The position numbers and the translations under genes are program-made. Below are positions 25,833 to 35,639 of a stretch of 64,000 bases of DNA, piece by piece. This DNA is from Oceanospirillum sp048264105. Its GTDB lineage: Bacteria; Pseudomonadota; Gammaproteobacteria; Pseudomonadales; Halomonadaceae. The notes under the pieces are model-generated. The model worked only from the letters and a program-made list of their open reading frames with translations, searched no databases and was not told the DNA's origin. The DNA lies in contig JBLXDJ010000002.1 in NCBI GenBank assembly GCA_048264105.1, positions 124,001 through 188,000 on the forward strand, written 5' to 3'. Positions within the stretch are counted from its first letter, which is position 1. Every line of letters starts with the position of its first letter.

Positions 25833-26275
25833 GAGTCTTCCTTAATCGGGCTAAAAATCAGAGTGGGTCAGTAAACGGGGCGGTTGTCAGCGGATTGTAC
25901 CACCGGTGCCTGTGTCCGGACATGAACCCGTATCGTCAGGTAATTAAGCTTCATATTATAACGCAGAGAGGATAATTCGCTGTATTGGCGCACAGGCGGG
26001 TTGCCGTTTTACAGATGCACCGTGGCTGACTGGGAGATGTAAGAAGTCGGTGTTACTAAGCTGGGCTTGTGAGCTGTAAGATAATCCTGTTAAAGAAGGT
26101 CTTTTAAGTTTTTTATGTCTGATAAAGTATAAAATCAGAGTACTTTTCTGTTTCTACTTAGGTAAAATCCCCTTCCTGGACTGTCGTCTGCTTTACGCGT
26201 TTCACAATCGATCTACTTATAAATCTAAGAACTATAAAGCGCCTAAGCGCTTACCTCTAACGGGAGGCATTTTTA
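25833..26275. promoter_or_regulatory. 443-nt intergenic region upstream of the symporter gene
   Basis: The region separates the divergent hybrid kinase and AGCS symporter genes and must hold both promoters. The last 150 nt are AT-rich, and a small palindrome AGCGCCTAAGCGCT lies about 40 nt before the symporter ATG. I see no riboswitch consensus (glycine or otherwise) and no coding frame. Confidence 0.35.
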
Positions 26276-27775
26276 ATGCAAGCATTTGTCGATTTTATGA
26301 ACGGCATTATCTGGAGTCCGGCACTGATCTACCTGTGTCTGGGCGCCGGTCTGTTCTACTCTATTCTGACCCGCTTTGTTCAGGTCAGGCACTTTTCCGA
26401 AATGTGGCGTCTGCTATTTTCCGGAAAAAGCTCTGACAAAGGTATCTCATCCTTTCAGGCTCTGGCGGTTTCTCTGTCCGGCCGTGTAGGTACCGGTAAC
26501 ATCGCTGGTGTTGCTGCGGCTATCGGTTTCGGTGGTCCGGGTGCGGTTTTCTGGATGTGGGTTGTAGCCTTCCTGGGCGCAGCAACAGCATACGCAGAAT
26601 CCACACTGGCACAGCTGTATAAAGAAGAGCAGGACGGTCAGTATCGTGGTGGCCCTGCTTACTACATCGAAAAAGCGATGGGCCAGAAGTGGTACGCGTG
26701 GATCTTTGCAATCGCAACGATCATGGCGTGTGGTCTGCTACTGCCGGGTGTTCAGGCGAACAGTATCGGTAACGCAGTAGAAGCAACCTTCGGTTCCGGT
26801 GCGATGATTCAGACCGGCATGGGCGAGCTGAGCTCTGCTAAGATCTTCACCGGTCTGGCTGTGGTTCTGATTCTGGGCTTCATCATCTTTGGTGGTGTTA
26901 AGCGTATTGCGCACTTCACTCAGATTGTTGTTCCTTTCATGGCTCTGGGTTACATCATCATTGCCAGTGTGATCGTTCTGCTGAACATCGCTGAGATCCC
27001 TGCGATCATCGGTCAGATTCTGGGTGATGCTTTCACTCCGATGGCGGGCTTCGGTGCTGCTATTGGTTGGGGTGTTAAGCGTGGTGTTTACTCTAACGAA
27101 GCGGGTCAGGGTACAGGTCCTCACGCTGCAGCGGCTGCTGAAGTTGATCACCCTGCACAGCAAGGTCTGGTTCAGGCGTTCTCTGTATACATCGATACCC
27201 TGTTCGTTTGTTCTGCGACTGCCTTTATGATTCTGATCACAGGTGCTTACAACGTTCATGGCGTTGGCGATACCTTCCTGGTTCAGAACATTGCAGCAGA
27301 TATTGCGGCCAACGGTCCGGTATTCACTCAGATGGCGATTGAAACCACTATGCCTGGTTTTGGTAAGCCGTTTATCGCACTGGCGCTGTTCTTCTTCTCC
27401 TTCACCACCATTCTGGCGTACTACTACATTGCAGAAACCAATGTGGCGTACCTGAAGCGCACCATCAACATTCCTGGCCTGATTCTGGCTCTGAAAGTGG
27501 CCATCATGGCATCGACTTTCTATGGCGCTGTAAAAGCGGCTGATCTGGCATGGGGTCTGGGTGACGTAGGTGTTGGTCTGATGGCATGGCTGAACATCGT
27601 GGGTATCATCATCATCTTCTTTATGTCCAAGCCGACAATGAAGGTGCTGAAGGACTACGAAGACCAGCAGAAAGCCGGTGTAACCGACTTTACTTTTGAT
27701 CCTCAGAAGTTGGGCATCAAGGGTGCGACTTACTGGGAAAAACGTCTGGCTGAGAAACAATCAGCGGGCGAATAA
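26276..27775 (+). CDS. Sodium:alanine/glycine symporter (AGCS family)
   Basis: The 499-residue inner-membrane carrier has about 11 helices. It carries the family hallmark GRVGTGNIAGVAAAI near residue 70, the GGPGAVFWMW motif, and the KRGVYSNEAGQGTGPHAAAAA segment near residue 265. It co-transports alanine or glycine with Na+ (DagA/AlsT type). A GGAGG ribosome site precedes the ATG. A strong terminator follows. The substrate between Ala, Gly and D-Ala cannot be decided from sequence. Confidence 0.95.
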   Translation: MQAFVDFMNGIIWSPALIYLCLGAGLFYSILTRFVQVRHFSEMWRLLFSGKSSDKGISSFQALAVSLSGRVGTGNIAGVAAAIGFGGPGAVFWMWVVAFLGAATAYAESTLAQLYKEEQDGQYRGGPAYYIEKAMGQKWYAWIFAIATIMACGLLLPGVQANSIGNAVEATFGSGAMIQTGMGELSSAKIFTGLAVVLILGFIIFGGVKRIAHFTQIVVPFMALGYIIIASVIVLLNIAEIPAIIGQILGDAFTPMAGFGAAIGWGVKRGVYSNEAGQGTGPHAAAAAEVDHPAQQGLVQAFSVYIDTLFVCSATAFMILITGAYNVHGVGDTFLVQNIAADIAANGPVFTQMAIETTMPGFGKPFIALALFFFSFTTILAYYYIAETNVAYLKRTINIPGLILALKVAIMASTFYGAVKAADLAWGLGDVGVGLMAWLNIVGIIIIFFMSKPTMKVLKDYEDQQKAGVTDFTFDPQKLGIKGATYWEKRLAEKQSAGE

Positions 27776-27832
27776 TAACAATACGACGACAGACCAGAGA
27801 AAATAGTCAGCCTTACGGCTGGCTATCATCGG

Positions 27833-27872
27833 AAAATGGCGTATACCTGAAAAGGTATGCGCCATTTTTTTT
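27833..27872 (+). terminator. Rho-independent terminator of the symporter gene
   Basis: AAAATGGCGTATACCT pairs with AGGTATGCGCCATTTT around a GAAA loop and ends in a run of eight T. The remaining 240 nt up to the chemoreceptor gene are AT-rich, likely promoter DNA. Confidence 0.92.
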
Positions 27873-28116
27873 GCCTCAGAAAAGCCCGCGTTTTATCGGG
27901 TCGTGGTTTGCCCGAGGGGACCTGGCAGGATATGTGCTATAGATATAATAAATATACAAATAATAAACGGTTAAATAATAAGAACTCAGCCTCAGCTACG
28001 ATCAGCTTCTAGACTATTAAATTGAAAGACCTGATAGAAGAAAAGGAAGCGTCTGCGTTACCAGGGAGCTTTTAAAAGCAATGCAATAATAAACAAACCC
28101 CTAGTTAGGTTGCCCT

Positions 28117-30210
28117 ATGAAAATTAAAACCCGCATCGCTCTAGCAACCGGTGCCTGTCTGGCACTGTCCTCTATTATTCTTCTGGCAGCTTTTGCCTGG
28201 AAAAACAGTGAAGTAGAACAGCAAACCCAATCAATGGTGGTCTCTGAGCTAACCAGCAAAGCGCTGGCGCAGCTGTCGGCCTCGGCATCCGCTGAAGCCG
28301 GTAAAACCCAGGTGGAGTTAAGTCGGGCCCTGTCGGTAGCCAATGCTCTGGCGGATACCTCGGTCAGTTTTATTGCCGCTCAGGGGGGCGATACCAGCCG
28401 TGATCGTTTCTATGAATATACTCGGGATGTGCTTGCTCAGAATAAAAGCATCGTAATGGGCACCTATATCGCCTGGGAGAAAAATGCGGTTAATCGTGAC
28501 GCGCTCCATAATGGTGCGATTCACACCCACGAGAATGGACAGTTTGCGCCTTATTGGTTCCTGAATGGTGATGGCTCTCTGGGCTATCGGGCATTAGGCA
28601 TGGATAAGGTTGAGGAGGCGATCGCCACCGGTGGCACATACGGTGACTGGTATACCTGCCCGATCGAAACCCGGGGTGTTTGTCTGGTTGAGCCTTACTC
28701 CTGGGAAGCCGGTGGCAAAACTATCGTCGGCACCTCGATTACTGTACCTGTGATTGTGCAGAATAAGGTCGTGGGTATGGCCGGGGTTGATATGGAATTG
28801 AGTTTCCTGAAAACCCTGGTGGATAAGGCGGATCAGGCGCTGTATGACGGCAAAGGTCAGGTCTTTATGCTGAGCCACAATGGTCTGGTGGCTGCCGATT
28901 CGGATGGCAAGCTGGCGCTGGGTAAAGACTACGCCGGTTCAGCCAAAGAGTTTCTGTTGAAAAGTGTTAAAGCCGGAGAGTCCGCCACCCGTCAGATCGG
29001 TAACGACTTCTGGTCGGTTCAGCCGATTGCTCCGGAAGGTGTTTCAACGCCATGGGCTGTGGTGATCCATCAGGATGCTGAATGGGTTCTGGCCGGTGCA
29101 AAGGAGGTTGAGCAATCGATGCTGAGCCAGTTCCGGGAGAGTATGGCGACCACGGTGACGATCGGCATTATTGTCTCGGTATCCGGCATTGTGCTGCTGA
29201 TGCTGATTGCACAGGGCATTGCAGCACCGATTCGTAAAGCGGCGGATATGGTGAACCAGCTGGCCTCACAGGATGGGGATCTGACCCAGCGCTTGTCGGT
29301 TGAACGTAACGATGAGGTGGGAGAGCTGTCCCGTAACATCAACGCCTTTATCCATAAAACCCATGAGATCGTTAAAGATATCGCCTCGGCCATGGGGGAT
29401 GTGGAAGGTTCTGCCAGACGGGCTGCCGAGATCTCTGATAACAGTACCAAAGGGATTGAGAAGCAGCGGGCTGAGGTGGATCAGATCGCAACGGCGATTA
29501 ATGAGATGGCGGCTTCTGCCGGTGAAGTGGCGCAGATTGCGACCACAACCGCCACGGCTTCCAGCGAGGCGAAAGGCTCGGTGGACAACAGTGCGGGTAA
29601 CGTGGATCGCAGTGCGGTGTCGATCCGTGATCTGTCCGATCAGGTTTCCAGCACCTCTGAACTGATGGAACAACTGGCCACCGACAGTAACAATATCAGC
29701 CAGATCGTTGAGACGATTCAGGGCATTTCAGAACAGACAAATCTGCTGGCGCTGAACGCGGCTATCGAGGCGGCACGGGCCGGTGAGTCCGGTCGTGGTT
29801 TTGCCGTGGTTGCCGATGAGGTTCGGACACTGGCGTCCAAAACCCAGCAGTCCACAGAAGAGATTCAGGCTCTGATCGACCGTCTGCAGCAGCGGGCAAA
29901 AGAGGCGCTGGTGGCGATGCAGCGAGGCAATACCCAGTCAGATGAGTGTCTGACCATGGCGGAGGAGGCTTCCTCGCACCTGAATCAGGTGGTGGGGGCT
30001 ATCGCTGAGATCGACAACATGACCACCCAGATGGCCAGCGTTGTGGAAGAGCAGCGGGCGGTAACCGAGGATATCACCCGTAATATCGTTAACATCAGCG
30101 ATGAAACCAGTATTGTTGCCGATGGTGCGGTGGCGGCCAATCAGGAGAGTCAGGCGCTGCTGGAACTGGTGAAACAACTGGAGTCTCAGCTGAACCGTTT
30201 CCGCTATTGA
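28117..30210 (+). CDS. Methyl-accepting chemotaxis protein with Cache sensor
   Basis: The 697-residue product has an N-terminal helix (about 7-28), a periplasmic double-Cache domain (about 40-335; YIAWEKNA, the YGDWYTCP region, GVDMELSF), a second helix (347-367), a HAMP domain and a cytoplasmic signalling domain. The hairpin tip is highly conserved (EQTNLLALNAAIEAARAGE). No C-terminal CheR-tether pentapeptide is present; it ends in LNRFRY. It is a stand-alone gene with its own terminator. dCache chemoreceptors usually sense amino acids, polyamines or organic acids; the ligand is not evident. Confidence 0.93.
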   Translation: MKIKTRIALATGACLALSSIILLAAFAWKNSEVEQQTQSMVVSELTSKALAQLSASASAEAGKTQVELSRALSVANALADTSVSFIAAQGGDTSRDRFYEYTRDVLAQNKSIVMGTYIAWEKNAVNRDALHNGAIHTHENGQFAPYWFLNGDGSLGYRALGMDKVEEAIATGGTYGDWYTCPIETRGVCLVEPYSWEAGGKTIVGTSITVPVIVQNKVVGMAGVDMELSFLKTLVDKADQALYDGKGQVFMLSHNGLVAADSDGKLALGKDYAGSAKEFLLKSVKAGESATRQIGNDFWSVQPIAPEGVSTPWAVVIHQDAEWVLAGAKEVEQSMLSQFRESMATTVTIGIIVSVSGIVLLMLIAQGIAAPIRKAADMVNQLASQDGDLTQRLSVERNDEVGELSRNINAFIHKTHEIVKDIASAMGDVEGSARRAAEISDNSTKGIEKQRAEVDQIATAINEMAASAGEVAQIATTTATASSEAKGSVDNSAGNVDRSAVSIRDLSDQVSSTSELMEQLATDSNNISQIVETIQGISEQTNLLALNAAIEAARAGESGRGFAVVADEVRTLASKTQQSTEEIQALIDRLQQRAKEALVAMQRGNTQSDECLTMAEEASSHLNQVVGAIAEIDNMTTQMASVVEEQRAVTEDITRNIVNISDETSIVADGAVAANQESQALLELVKQLESQLNRFRY

Positions 30211-30290
30211 TTGGTGATCGGTGACAGGTAGTGTTAGTCACCACCGGTACTCCGGTGAAAACTGATTAAACAGAAAGCGTCTGATAAAAA

Positions 30291-30332
30291 GAAAGCCCCC
30301 GAAGATCGGATCTTCGGGGGCTTTCTGTTTTA
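30291..30332. terminator. Bidirectional rho-independent terminator
   Basis: A near-perfect palindrome with arms GAAAGCCCCCGAAGATC / GATCTTCGGGGGCTTTC is flanked by TTTT-rich DNA in both directions. It sits between the convergent chemoreceptor and GGDEF genes. Confidence 0.95.
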
Positions 30333-30363
30333 GGTGCAGAAGGAAGGGTTCTGATGAGCTGAA

Positions 30364-31548
30364 TCAGGCTTCTTCTGCCGGTTCCCGTACAGGGAAGAGA
30401 ACCTCGGTACCATCGGGTGCGATACATTTTGCCCGTCCGGTCTGCTTGGCGTGATAAAGGCGTTTATCCGCAATATCCACCAGATCCTTCCAGCTGTGAG
30501 TATCGTCTTCATGTTGTTCCGAAAGGCCGATACTGGCGGTAACCGGTGTGCCATCGGGCAGTGTCGCCAGACCCCGTTCCATAATACGGGCCACGACATT
30601 TTTGGCTGATTCTGAGTCGGTATGAGGCAGCAGAATCAGAAACTCCTCACCCCCCCAGCGAATCGCGGCATCACCCCGACGGATGCTTTCGCTCAGGGCT
30701 TTGGATGCCTGGCGCAGTACTTCATCACCGGCGTCATGGCCAAGGGTGTCATTAATATTCTTAAACTTATCCAGGTCGATAAACAGAATGGAAAAGTTGG
30801 ATTGCTGCAGACCGGTTGCCCGGAAAAGGGATTCCATAATATCCATACCTGCCCGGCGGGTGAGCAGCTTGGTCAGGCCGTCATAACTGGCTTTCACCAT
30901 CTGGGAGATCAGATAGCGAACCTGTTGCAGTGACGAGAACATGGAGACACCGAGAATCACCAGCAGCAGCCAGAGCTGAACCAGCAGCATATTCATATCA
31001 CTGCCTTCACTGCGGTAAAGCCCGAAACTTGCCAGAGCAACCAGCACCACAGAGAACAGTGAGAACTCTTTCAGGGTCAGCGGGAAAAGTGCCAGCGACG
31101 CAATCACCACATAGGGCAGCAAGCCATAAAGATGCATCAGGGTGGTGGCCATACCGGTCAGTTCCGCATTGGCGATCAGCGGTGTACTGAGCTGGAAGAA
31201 CAGGGTCGGAATCATCAGCATCACCATCAGACTGGTGAGGGCGCGTTTCATACCGATACGGACTTTACGGGTGATATAGGCCAGTGCGAAGAAGGCGACA
31301 CCGGATACCAGACGCATCGCCAGAAATGTCAGGGCGATCTCCGTGGGAAAGAAGATCAGATCCAGAGCACCCCAGGCGGGAACCACAAAACCAAACAGCA
31401 TCGCGAAGGGGAATATCCGGCTGGCGATCAGGTCGGCTCTGTGTTGCCGGATAATTTCCTGATGCTCTTTTGCGCTGATCAGGTCTGCGAATTGCTCTTT
31501 GGAATTGACGCCGAAAAGTTGGTAAATCGAGAGAAGTAATGTATCCAC
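30364..31548 (-). CDS. Diguanylate cyclase with multi-spanning membrane sensor
   Basis: The 394-residue product has a cytoplasmic N-terminal segment, six or so membrane helices (about residues 45-207, MASE-like) and a GGDEF domain with GGEEF (299-303) and an RRGD inhibitory site (290-293). It should be an active cyclase sensing a membrane or small-molecule cue. The start is GTG at 31548 with GGATGAAGG just upstream; the next ATG would fall inside the first helix. A perfect palindrome (31668-31685) about 120 nt upstream is a candidate operator. Confidence 0.9.
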   Translation of the reverse strand: MDTLLLSIYQLFGVNSKEQFADLISAKEHQEIIRQHRADLIASRIFPFAMLFGFVVPAWGALDLIFFPTEIALTFLAMRLVSGVAFFALAYITRKVRIGMKRALTSLMVMLMIPTLFFQLSTPLIANAELTGMATTLMHLYGLLPYVVIASLALFPLTLKEFSLFSVVLVALASFGLYRSEGSDMNMLLVQLWLLLVILGVSMFSSLQQVRYLISQMVKASYDGLTKLLTRRAGMDIMESLFRATGLQQSNFSILFIDLDKFKNINDTLGHDAGDEVLRQASKALSESIRRGDAAIRWGGEEFLILLPHTDSESAKNVVARIMERGLATLPDGTPVTASIGLSEQHEDDTHSWKDLVDIADKRLYHAKQTGRAKCIAPDGTEVLFPVREPAEEA

Positions 31549-31667
31549 TTGCCTTCATCCTTGGGCACTCTAATTCTTTTTCTACAGTGCCTGTTATATC
31601 GTGGGGATTCGTCGAAAGTGTAATGTAATCAGATCATCCGTCGGCGCAAAGGGCGATCTGGAGCTAG

Positions 31668-31685
31668 ATAGCAATCCATTGCTAT
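31668..31685. promoter_or_regulatory. Palindrome upstream of the membrane GGDEF gene
   Basis: ATAGCAAT-CC-ATTGCTAT is a perfect 8-bp inverted repeat with a 2-nt centre. It lies between the Lrp-type gene and the GGDEF gene, both on the minus strand. There is no T tract, so a protein-binding site is more likely than a terminator. Confidence 0.5.
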
Positions 31686-31714
31686 GCGTCAATAGCGGTG
31701 TATTTAATGAATGA

Positions 31715-32167
31715 TTAAAGCTCGATAGCGGTGCGGAATTTCTCCCGGCGCAGGGAGATCAGGGAACGGAATTTCCTCAGGTAGCTGTTACTGGCCAGCT
31801 CCCGTCGGGCAAAGGCCTCGTAAGTCTGCATATCCGGCACCAGTACCACGAGCACAAAATCCACTTCACCGGTGACCTGATAGCACTGGGTCACTTCCGG
31901 ACAGGCACTCATCTGTCGGTTAAAGCTGTCGTAAACATCCAGCGTGTCCCTGTCCATCTCCACTTCCACAATTACATTGATCAGATGCCCCACCACCTGA
32001 GGGCTGACGATGGAAACATCCGCCATGATAACGCCGCTCTCCCGCAGTTTTTTTACCCGTTTCAGGCAGGCGGGAGCGGATAGTCCTACCTTTTCAGCCA
32101 GCTTCTGATTGCTGATGCGGTTGTCTTTTTGCAGCAGGTTGAGAATCTTTTTATCGATACGATCCAT
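31715..32167 (-). CDS. Lrp/AsnC-family transcriptional regulator
   Basis: The 150-residue product has an N-terminal winged HTH (DKKILNLLQKDNRISNQKLA, then SAPACLKRVKKL) and a C-terminal RAM ligand-binding domain (VTQCYQVTGEVDFVLVV). Such regulators form octamers and respond to amino acids. It is divergent from the Gate-domain protein and RarD genes with 175 nt between, so it may control them. It is distinct from the second Lrp-type gene next to putA. Confidence 0.92.
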   Translation of the reverse strand: MDRIDKKILNLLQKDNRISNQKLAEKVGLSAPACLKRVKKLRESGVIMADVSIVSPQVVGHLINVIVEVEMDRDTLDVYDSFNRQMSACPEVTQCYQVTGEVDFVLVVLVPDMQTYEAFARRELASNSYLRKFRSLISLRREKFRTAIEL

Positions 32168-32342
32168 AGTGGTGTGGGCTCTGTTAATAATATTTTGTTT
32201 GGGTTTTGTTTTTTCTAATTTTAAAAGGTTTTGAAGGTAAAAAAGAAATATTTATACGTATTGAGAGGGCTAAAAGAAATCTGTGAAAAACAAAGCGGAG
32301 TAAACTTGCTCTTTCTCAGTAATCGGCGATCAGGTGTGGGCT

Positions 32343-33425
32343 ATGGCGGTAACAGACAATTTCTCCTTTCAGCGATGGTGGCAGGGTTTCAGCCGCCAGA
32401 CACTACCGACGCTGGGGCGGGAGATTTTTAATGTCAGCTGGATGTTGTTCAAGCTGATGATCCCGGTGCTGATTATCGTCAGGATTCTGGAAGCCTGGGG
32501 TGCGATTCCTGTGATTGCCCGTTTTCTGGAGCCACTGATGACGCTGGTCGGTCTGCCGGAAGCGATGGGGCTGGTACTGGCCACCAATCTGCTGACCAAT
32601 ATCTATGCCGCCATGATGGTCTTCTTTCAGCTGGCGACCGATTATCCGATGACCGTGGCGCAGGTCAGTATTCTTGGCGGCATGATGCTGATCGCCCATA
32701 GCCTGCCGATTGAGGTGCGCATTGTTCAGATGGCCGGTGTGCGCTTTGTGGTGGCGTTAATGATGCGCCTGCTCACGGCGCTGATCTTCGGGATTCTGTT
32801 GTTTCATATTTACGATGGGCTGGACTGGTTGCAGCAACCGGCGGAGCTGGTCTGGCAGGCACCGGTTGAACAGACCTCCCATCTTGAATGGGCTTGGCAG
32901 CAGTTACAGAGCTTCGCCATGATCGTGGCCGTGATCGCAACGCTTATCAGCCTGCTGCGTTTTTTACGCTGGATTCATGTGGAGCGTCTGATGATCTTTC
33001 TGCTGCAGCCGGTGTTGCGCCTGCTGGGTATCCGGCCGGAAGCGGCCAGTCTGACCATTGTCGGTATGACCCTCGGCTTATCCTTTGGCGGTGGTTTGCT
33101 GATTGAGGAATCCCGCAAAGGCCATATCGACAAAAAAGATATCTTTGCCGCCATGCTGCTGCTCAGTGTTTGTCACAGTCTGATTGAAGATACCCTGCTG
33201 ATTATGGTGATGGGCGCGGATATCTCGGCAGCACTTTGGTTTCGTCTGATCTTCAGTCTGCTTCTGGTAGCGGTGGTGACCCGTTTGCTGCGTTATGCCA
33301 GCGATGAGTTCTGGCAGAAATATCTGGTGACGGGGAAGGTGGCTTCACCGAATGCCCGTTCGTCTGAACAAGGGGGGGCCGATACCACCCCATCCAATCA
33401 TCAGGAGGTCGCTGAACGTGGCTGA
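32343..33425 (+). CDS. Nucleoside-recognition (Gate) domain membrane protein
   Basis: The 360-residue protein has around eight hydrophobic helices in two related halves, each with the Gate-domain pattern (for example FNVSWMLFKLMIPVLIIVRI, and later GMTLGLSFGGGLLIEES). This family includes spore-maturation and nucleoside-transporter-like proteins, and the transported molecule is unknown. ATG at 32343 with AGGTG is preferred over the GTG at 32334. The last 8 nt overlap the rarD-type gene, and the divergent Lrp-type regulator may control both. Confidence 0.75.
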   Translation: MAVTDNFSFQRWWQGFSRQTLPTLGREIFNVSWMLFKLMIPVLIIVRILEAWGAIPVIARFLEPLMTLVGLPEAMGLVLATNLLTNIYAAMMVFFQLATDYPMTVAQVSILGGMMLIAHSLPIEVRIVQMAGVRFVVALMMRLLTALIFGILLFHIYDGLDWLQQPAELVWQAPVEQTSHLEWAWQQLQSFAMIVAVIATLISLLRFLRWIHVERLMIFLLQPVLRLLGIRPEAASLTIVGMTLGLSFGGGLLIEESRKGHIDKKDIFAAMLLLSVCHSLIEDTLLIMVMGADISAALWFRLIFSLLLVAVVTRLLRYASDEFWQKYLVTGKVASPNARSSEQGGADTTPSNHQEVAERG

Positions 33426-34341
33426 AGATAAAGATCTGCGTCAGGGCGTTATCTTTGCGCTGGCGGCTTACACCATCTGGGGCATCGCACCGGTTTATTT
33501 TAAGTCAGTGGCTCATGTGCCCGCTTTTGAGGTGCTGGTACACCGGATTATTTGGTCGGTGGTGTTTCTGCTGCTGTTTATTGCTGCGACCGGCCGCTTA
33601 GGCAAGGTGATGGCGGTGTTTAAACAGCCGCGCCTGTTGGGCGGGCTGGTGGTAACGGCCCTGATTATCTCCCTGAACTGGCTGGTGTTTATCTGGGCGG
33701 TGGCCGAGGGGCGTATTCTGGAAACCAGTCTGGGCTACTTTATTAACCCGCTGATCAGTGTGTTTCTGGGCATGGTTTTTCTGTCTGAGCGCCTGCGTCC
33801 CATGCAGTGGCTGGCGCTGAGCTTTGCCGCCATGGGTGTGCTCTATCAGTTGATTGAGTTTGGCAGTCTGCCCTGGGTTGGACTGGTGCTGGCGTTTAGC
33901 TTTGGTTTCTACGGCCTGCTGCGTAAGCAGTTGGTGGTGGAAGCGGTGCCGGGACTCTTTATTGAAACCCTGATTGTATTACCGGTGGGGCTGATCGTAC
34001 TCGGCTGGATGCAGTCCGAGGGTACACTCGTTTTTGGTCACCAGAGCTTGCAAACGGATCTGCTTTTAATCGCAGCCGGTCTGGTGACCACTTTCCCTTT
34101 GCTGTTTTTTGCCGGTGCTGCCCGCCGGTTAGCCTTGTCGATGATAGGTTTCTTTCAGTATCTGGCACCGAGCATCACGTTCGTGCTGGCGGTGTATGTT
34201 TATGAAGAGCCGCTGGACAGCAGTAAGCTGGTGACGTTTGCTCTGATCTGGCTGGGTTTGCTGCTCTTTACCGGAGAGAACCGGCTGGCCAGTCGCCGCC
34301 AACGCAAACAGGCGGCAGCAGCAGGCACTGCCGGAGGCTGA
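33418..34341 (+). CDS. rarD: RarD-type EamA/DMT permease
   Basis: The 307-residue protein has ten predicted membrane helices in two EamA repeats. It matches the RarD group (TIWGIAPVYFKS near the N terminus; ETSLGYFINPL in the middle). The GTG start at 33418 has AGGAGGT 8 nt upstream and overlaps the previous gene by 8 nt, so an earlier in-frame start is rejected. RarD proteins are annotated as chloramphenicol-sensitive proteins, but their natural substrate is unknown, probably an amino acid or other metabolite. The gene is convergent with the MFS gene at 8 nt distance, with no terminator between. Confidence 0.9.
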   Translation: MAEDKDLRQGVIFALAAYTIWGIAPVYFKSVAHVPAFEVLVHRIIWSVVFLLLFIAATGRLGKVMAVFKQPRLLGGLVVTALIISLNWLVFIWAVAEGRILETSLGYFINPLISVFLGMVFLSERLRPMQWLALSFAAMGVLYQLIEFGSLPWVGLVLAFSFGFYGLLRKQLVVEAVPGLFIETLIVLPVGLIVLGWMQSEGTLVFGHQSLQTDLLLIAAGLVTTFPLLFFAGAARRLALSMIGFFQYLAPSITFVLAVYVYEEPLDSSKLVTFALIWLGLLLFTGENRLASRRQRKQAAAAGTAGG

Positions 34342-34349
34342 TAGGCCGG

Positions 34350-35519
34350 TTAACGATCCGCCGGAACACTGCTGCGGCTGTAACTGATCAGAGCCAGCAG
34401 CAGTATGCCTGCCAGACTGCCGTGCAGCAGGCTGTAAGACTGGAAGTGATTCATCAGCCAGCCGGAAAGCGCCTGCAGAATCCCCACGCCGAAAAAGCCC
34501 ACCAGTGTCAGATAGGCAACGCCCCGCCCCATCAGTTGGGCGGGAATAAAGCCCCGGCAGTGAGCCATCAGCAGGGCATAGGTGTAGCCGAACAGCCCTA
34601 CCATCATCAGACCACAGGCCGCCAGCCAGAAAGGTGGAGTCGGCAGACTGATCATCGCAAGTGAGAGGATCAGTAGCAGGGTGCCACCGATCACCAGCGG
34701 TTTGCGCTGGCCGGTCTGACGATCCAACAGGCCATAGAGATACATGCCCAGTGTCATCATCAGTGACATGCCCAGCAGCAGATAACCCCGTTCACTGGCA
34801 TCCTGCTGGTAGCTATCCGCCAGCCAGGGGCCGGCCCATAATCCACGAACTGTCATCAGTGCCGCATAGCCGGTCAGTACCAAAGGCAGCATCGGCCACA
34901 GAGCACGAATCAGGGCAACCTTGCCCATACCGCCGATCATCTGCATCGGACTTTCCGGTTCACTACCTTCTGCCTGACGGTCGCGACCCAGAAAGATCAG
35001 GCAGGCCAGCGCTGAGCAGCTGGTAATCGCCAGAATGATCCACAGAGCGCCCCGCCAGCCAAGGGCTTCGGCAATCAGAGCAAAAGGGGTGGTGCTGAAC
35101 AGATCGCCAAGGTTGGCCAGAGTCAGCACCAGCGCCGTCATATAAGCAAACCGTTCGGGGCTGAAACGCCGTGAGATCACCACCATGGAACCTGTCATCA
35201 GCGGGGCGCAACCGGCACCGATCAGTAACTGTCCGGTGTAAGCCATCCAGAGTTCGGTACTGCTGGCAAAAAGGGCGGTGCCGGAGATCGCCAGCAGCAT
35301 AAAGCTGACAATGGTCAGGCGGGGGCCGAGCCGGTCAAGCGCGATACCGACAGGTAGCTGAACCGCGGCAAAGCCGACAAAAAACAGAGACGCAAGCGTA
35401 CCCAGCTCGCTGTCTGACAGGTTCAGATCCTGAGACAGCTCCGGGGCGATGACGGTAATAATGCTGCGATACAGCATGCTGATGGCGGTGGCAAAAACGA
35501 GAGCAGAAAATTCAGGCAT
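34350..35519 (-). CDS. Major facilitator superfamily transporter
   Basis: The 389-residue protein has 12 hydrophobic helices. The family loop between helices 2 and 3 is visible as GIALDRLGPR, and a related loop occurs mid-protein (LLDRQTGQRKP). The overall look is of the anion/cation or sugar-phosphate-like MFS groups. There is no neighbour that fixes the substrate. Its stop is 8 nt from that of rarD. Confidence 0.88.
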   Translation of the reverse strand: MPEFSALVFATAISMLYRSIITVIAPELSQDLNLSDSELGTLASLFFVGFAAVQLPVGIALDRLGPRLTIVSFMLLAISGTALFASSTELWMAYTGQLLIGAGCAPLMTGSMVVISRRFSPERFAYMTALVLTLANLGDLFSTTPFALIAEALGWRGALWIILAITSCSALACLIFLGRDRQAEGSEPESPMQMIGGMGKVALIRALWPMLPLVLTGYAALMTVRGLWAGPWLADSYQQDASERGYLLLGMSLMMTLGMYLYGLLDRQTGQRKPLVIGGTLLLILSLAMISLPTPPFWLAACGLMMVGLFGYTYALLMAHCRGFIPAQLMGRGVAYLTLVGFFGVGILQALSGWLMNHFQSYSLLHGSLAGILLLALISYSRSSVPADR

Positions 35520-35601
35520 GATGGCGGTATCGGCTAACGGTGAAGGTGGCTCACGTTAGCATAGGCAGCAAACCGTATGAAGTAGGATAAATGATCAGCG
35601 C

Positions 35602-35639
35602 CCTTCGCCGGTCAGCTCTTGCCTTTCGCCGGTCAGCTC
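35602..35639. repeat. Short duplicated segment at a gene end
   Basis: CCTTCGCCGGTCAGCTC occurs at 35602-35618 and again, with one added T, at 35622-35639. The second copy contains the stop of the GGDEF-like gene. It is a 20-nt tandem duplication. Confidence 0.6.

Noticed and set aside
25833..26275. Glycine riboswitch before the AGCS symporter
   Set aside because: No aptamer core could be recognised in the 443-nt region.
32231..32431. 66-codon frame before the Gate-domain gene
   Set aside because: It overlaps the Gate-domain gene in another frame, has no ribosome site, and looks like leader DNA.
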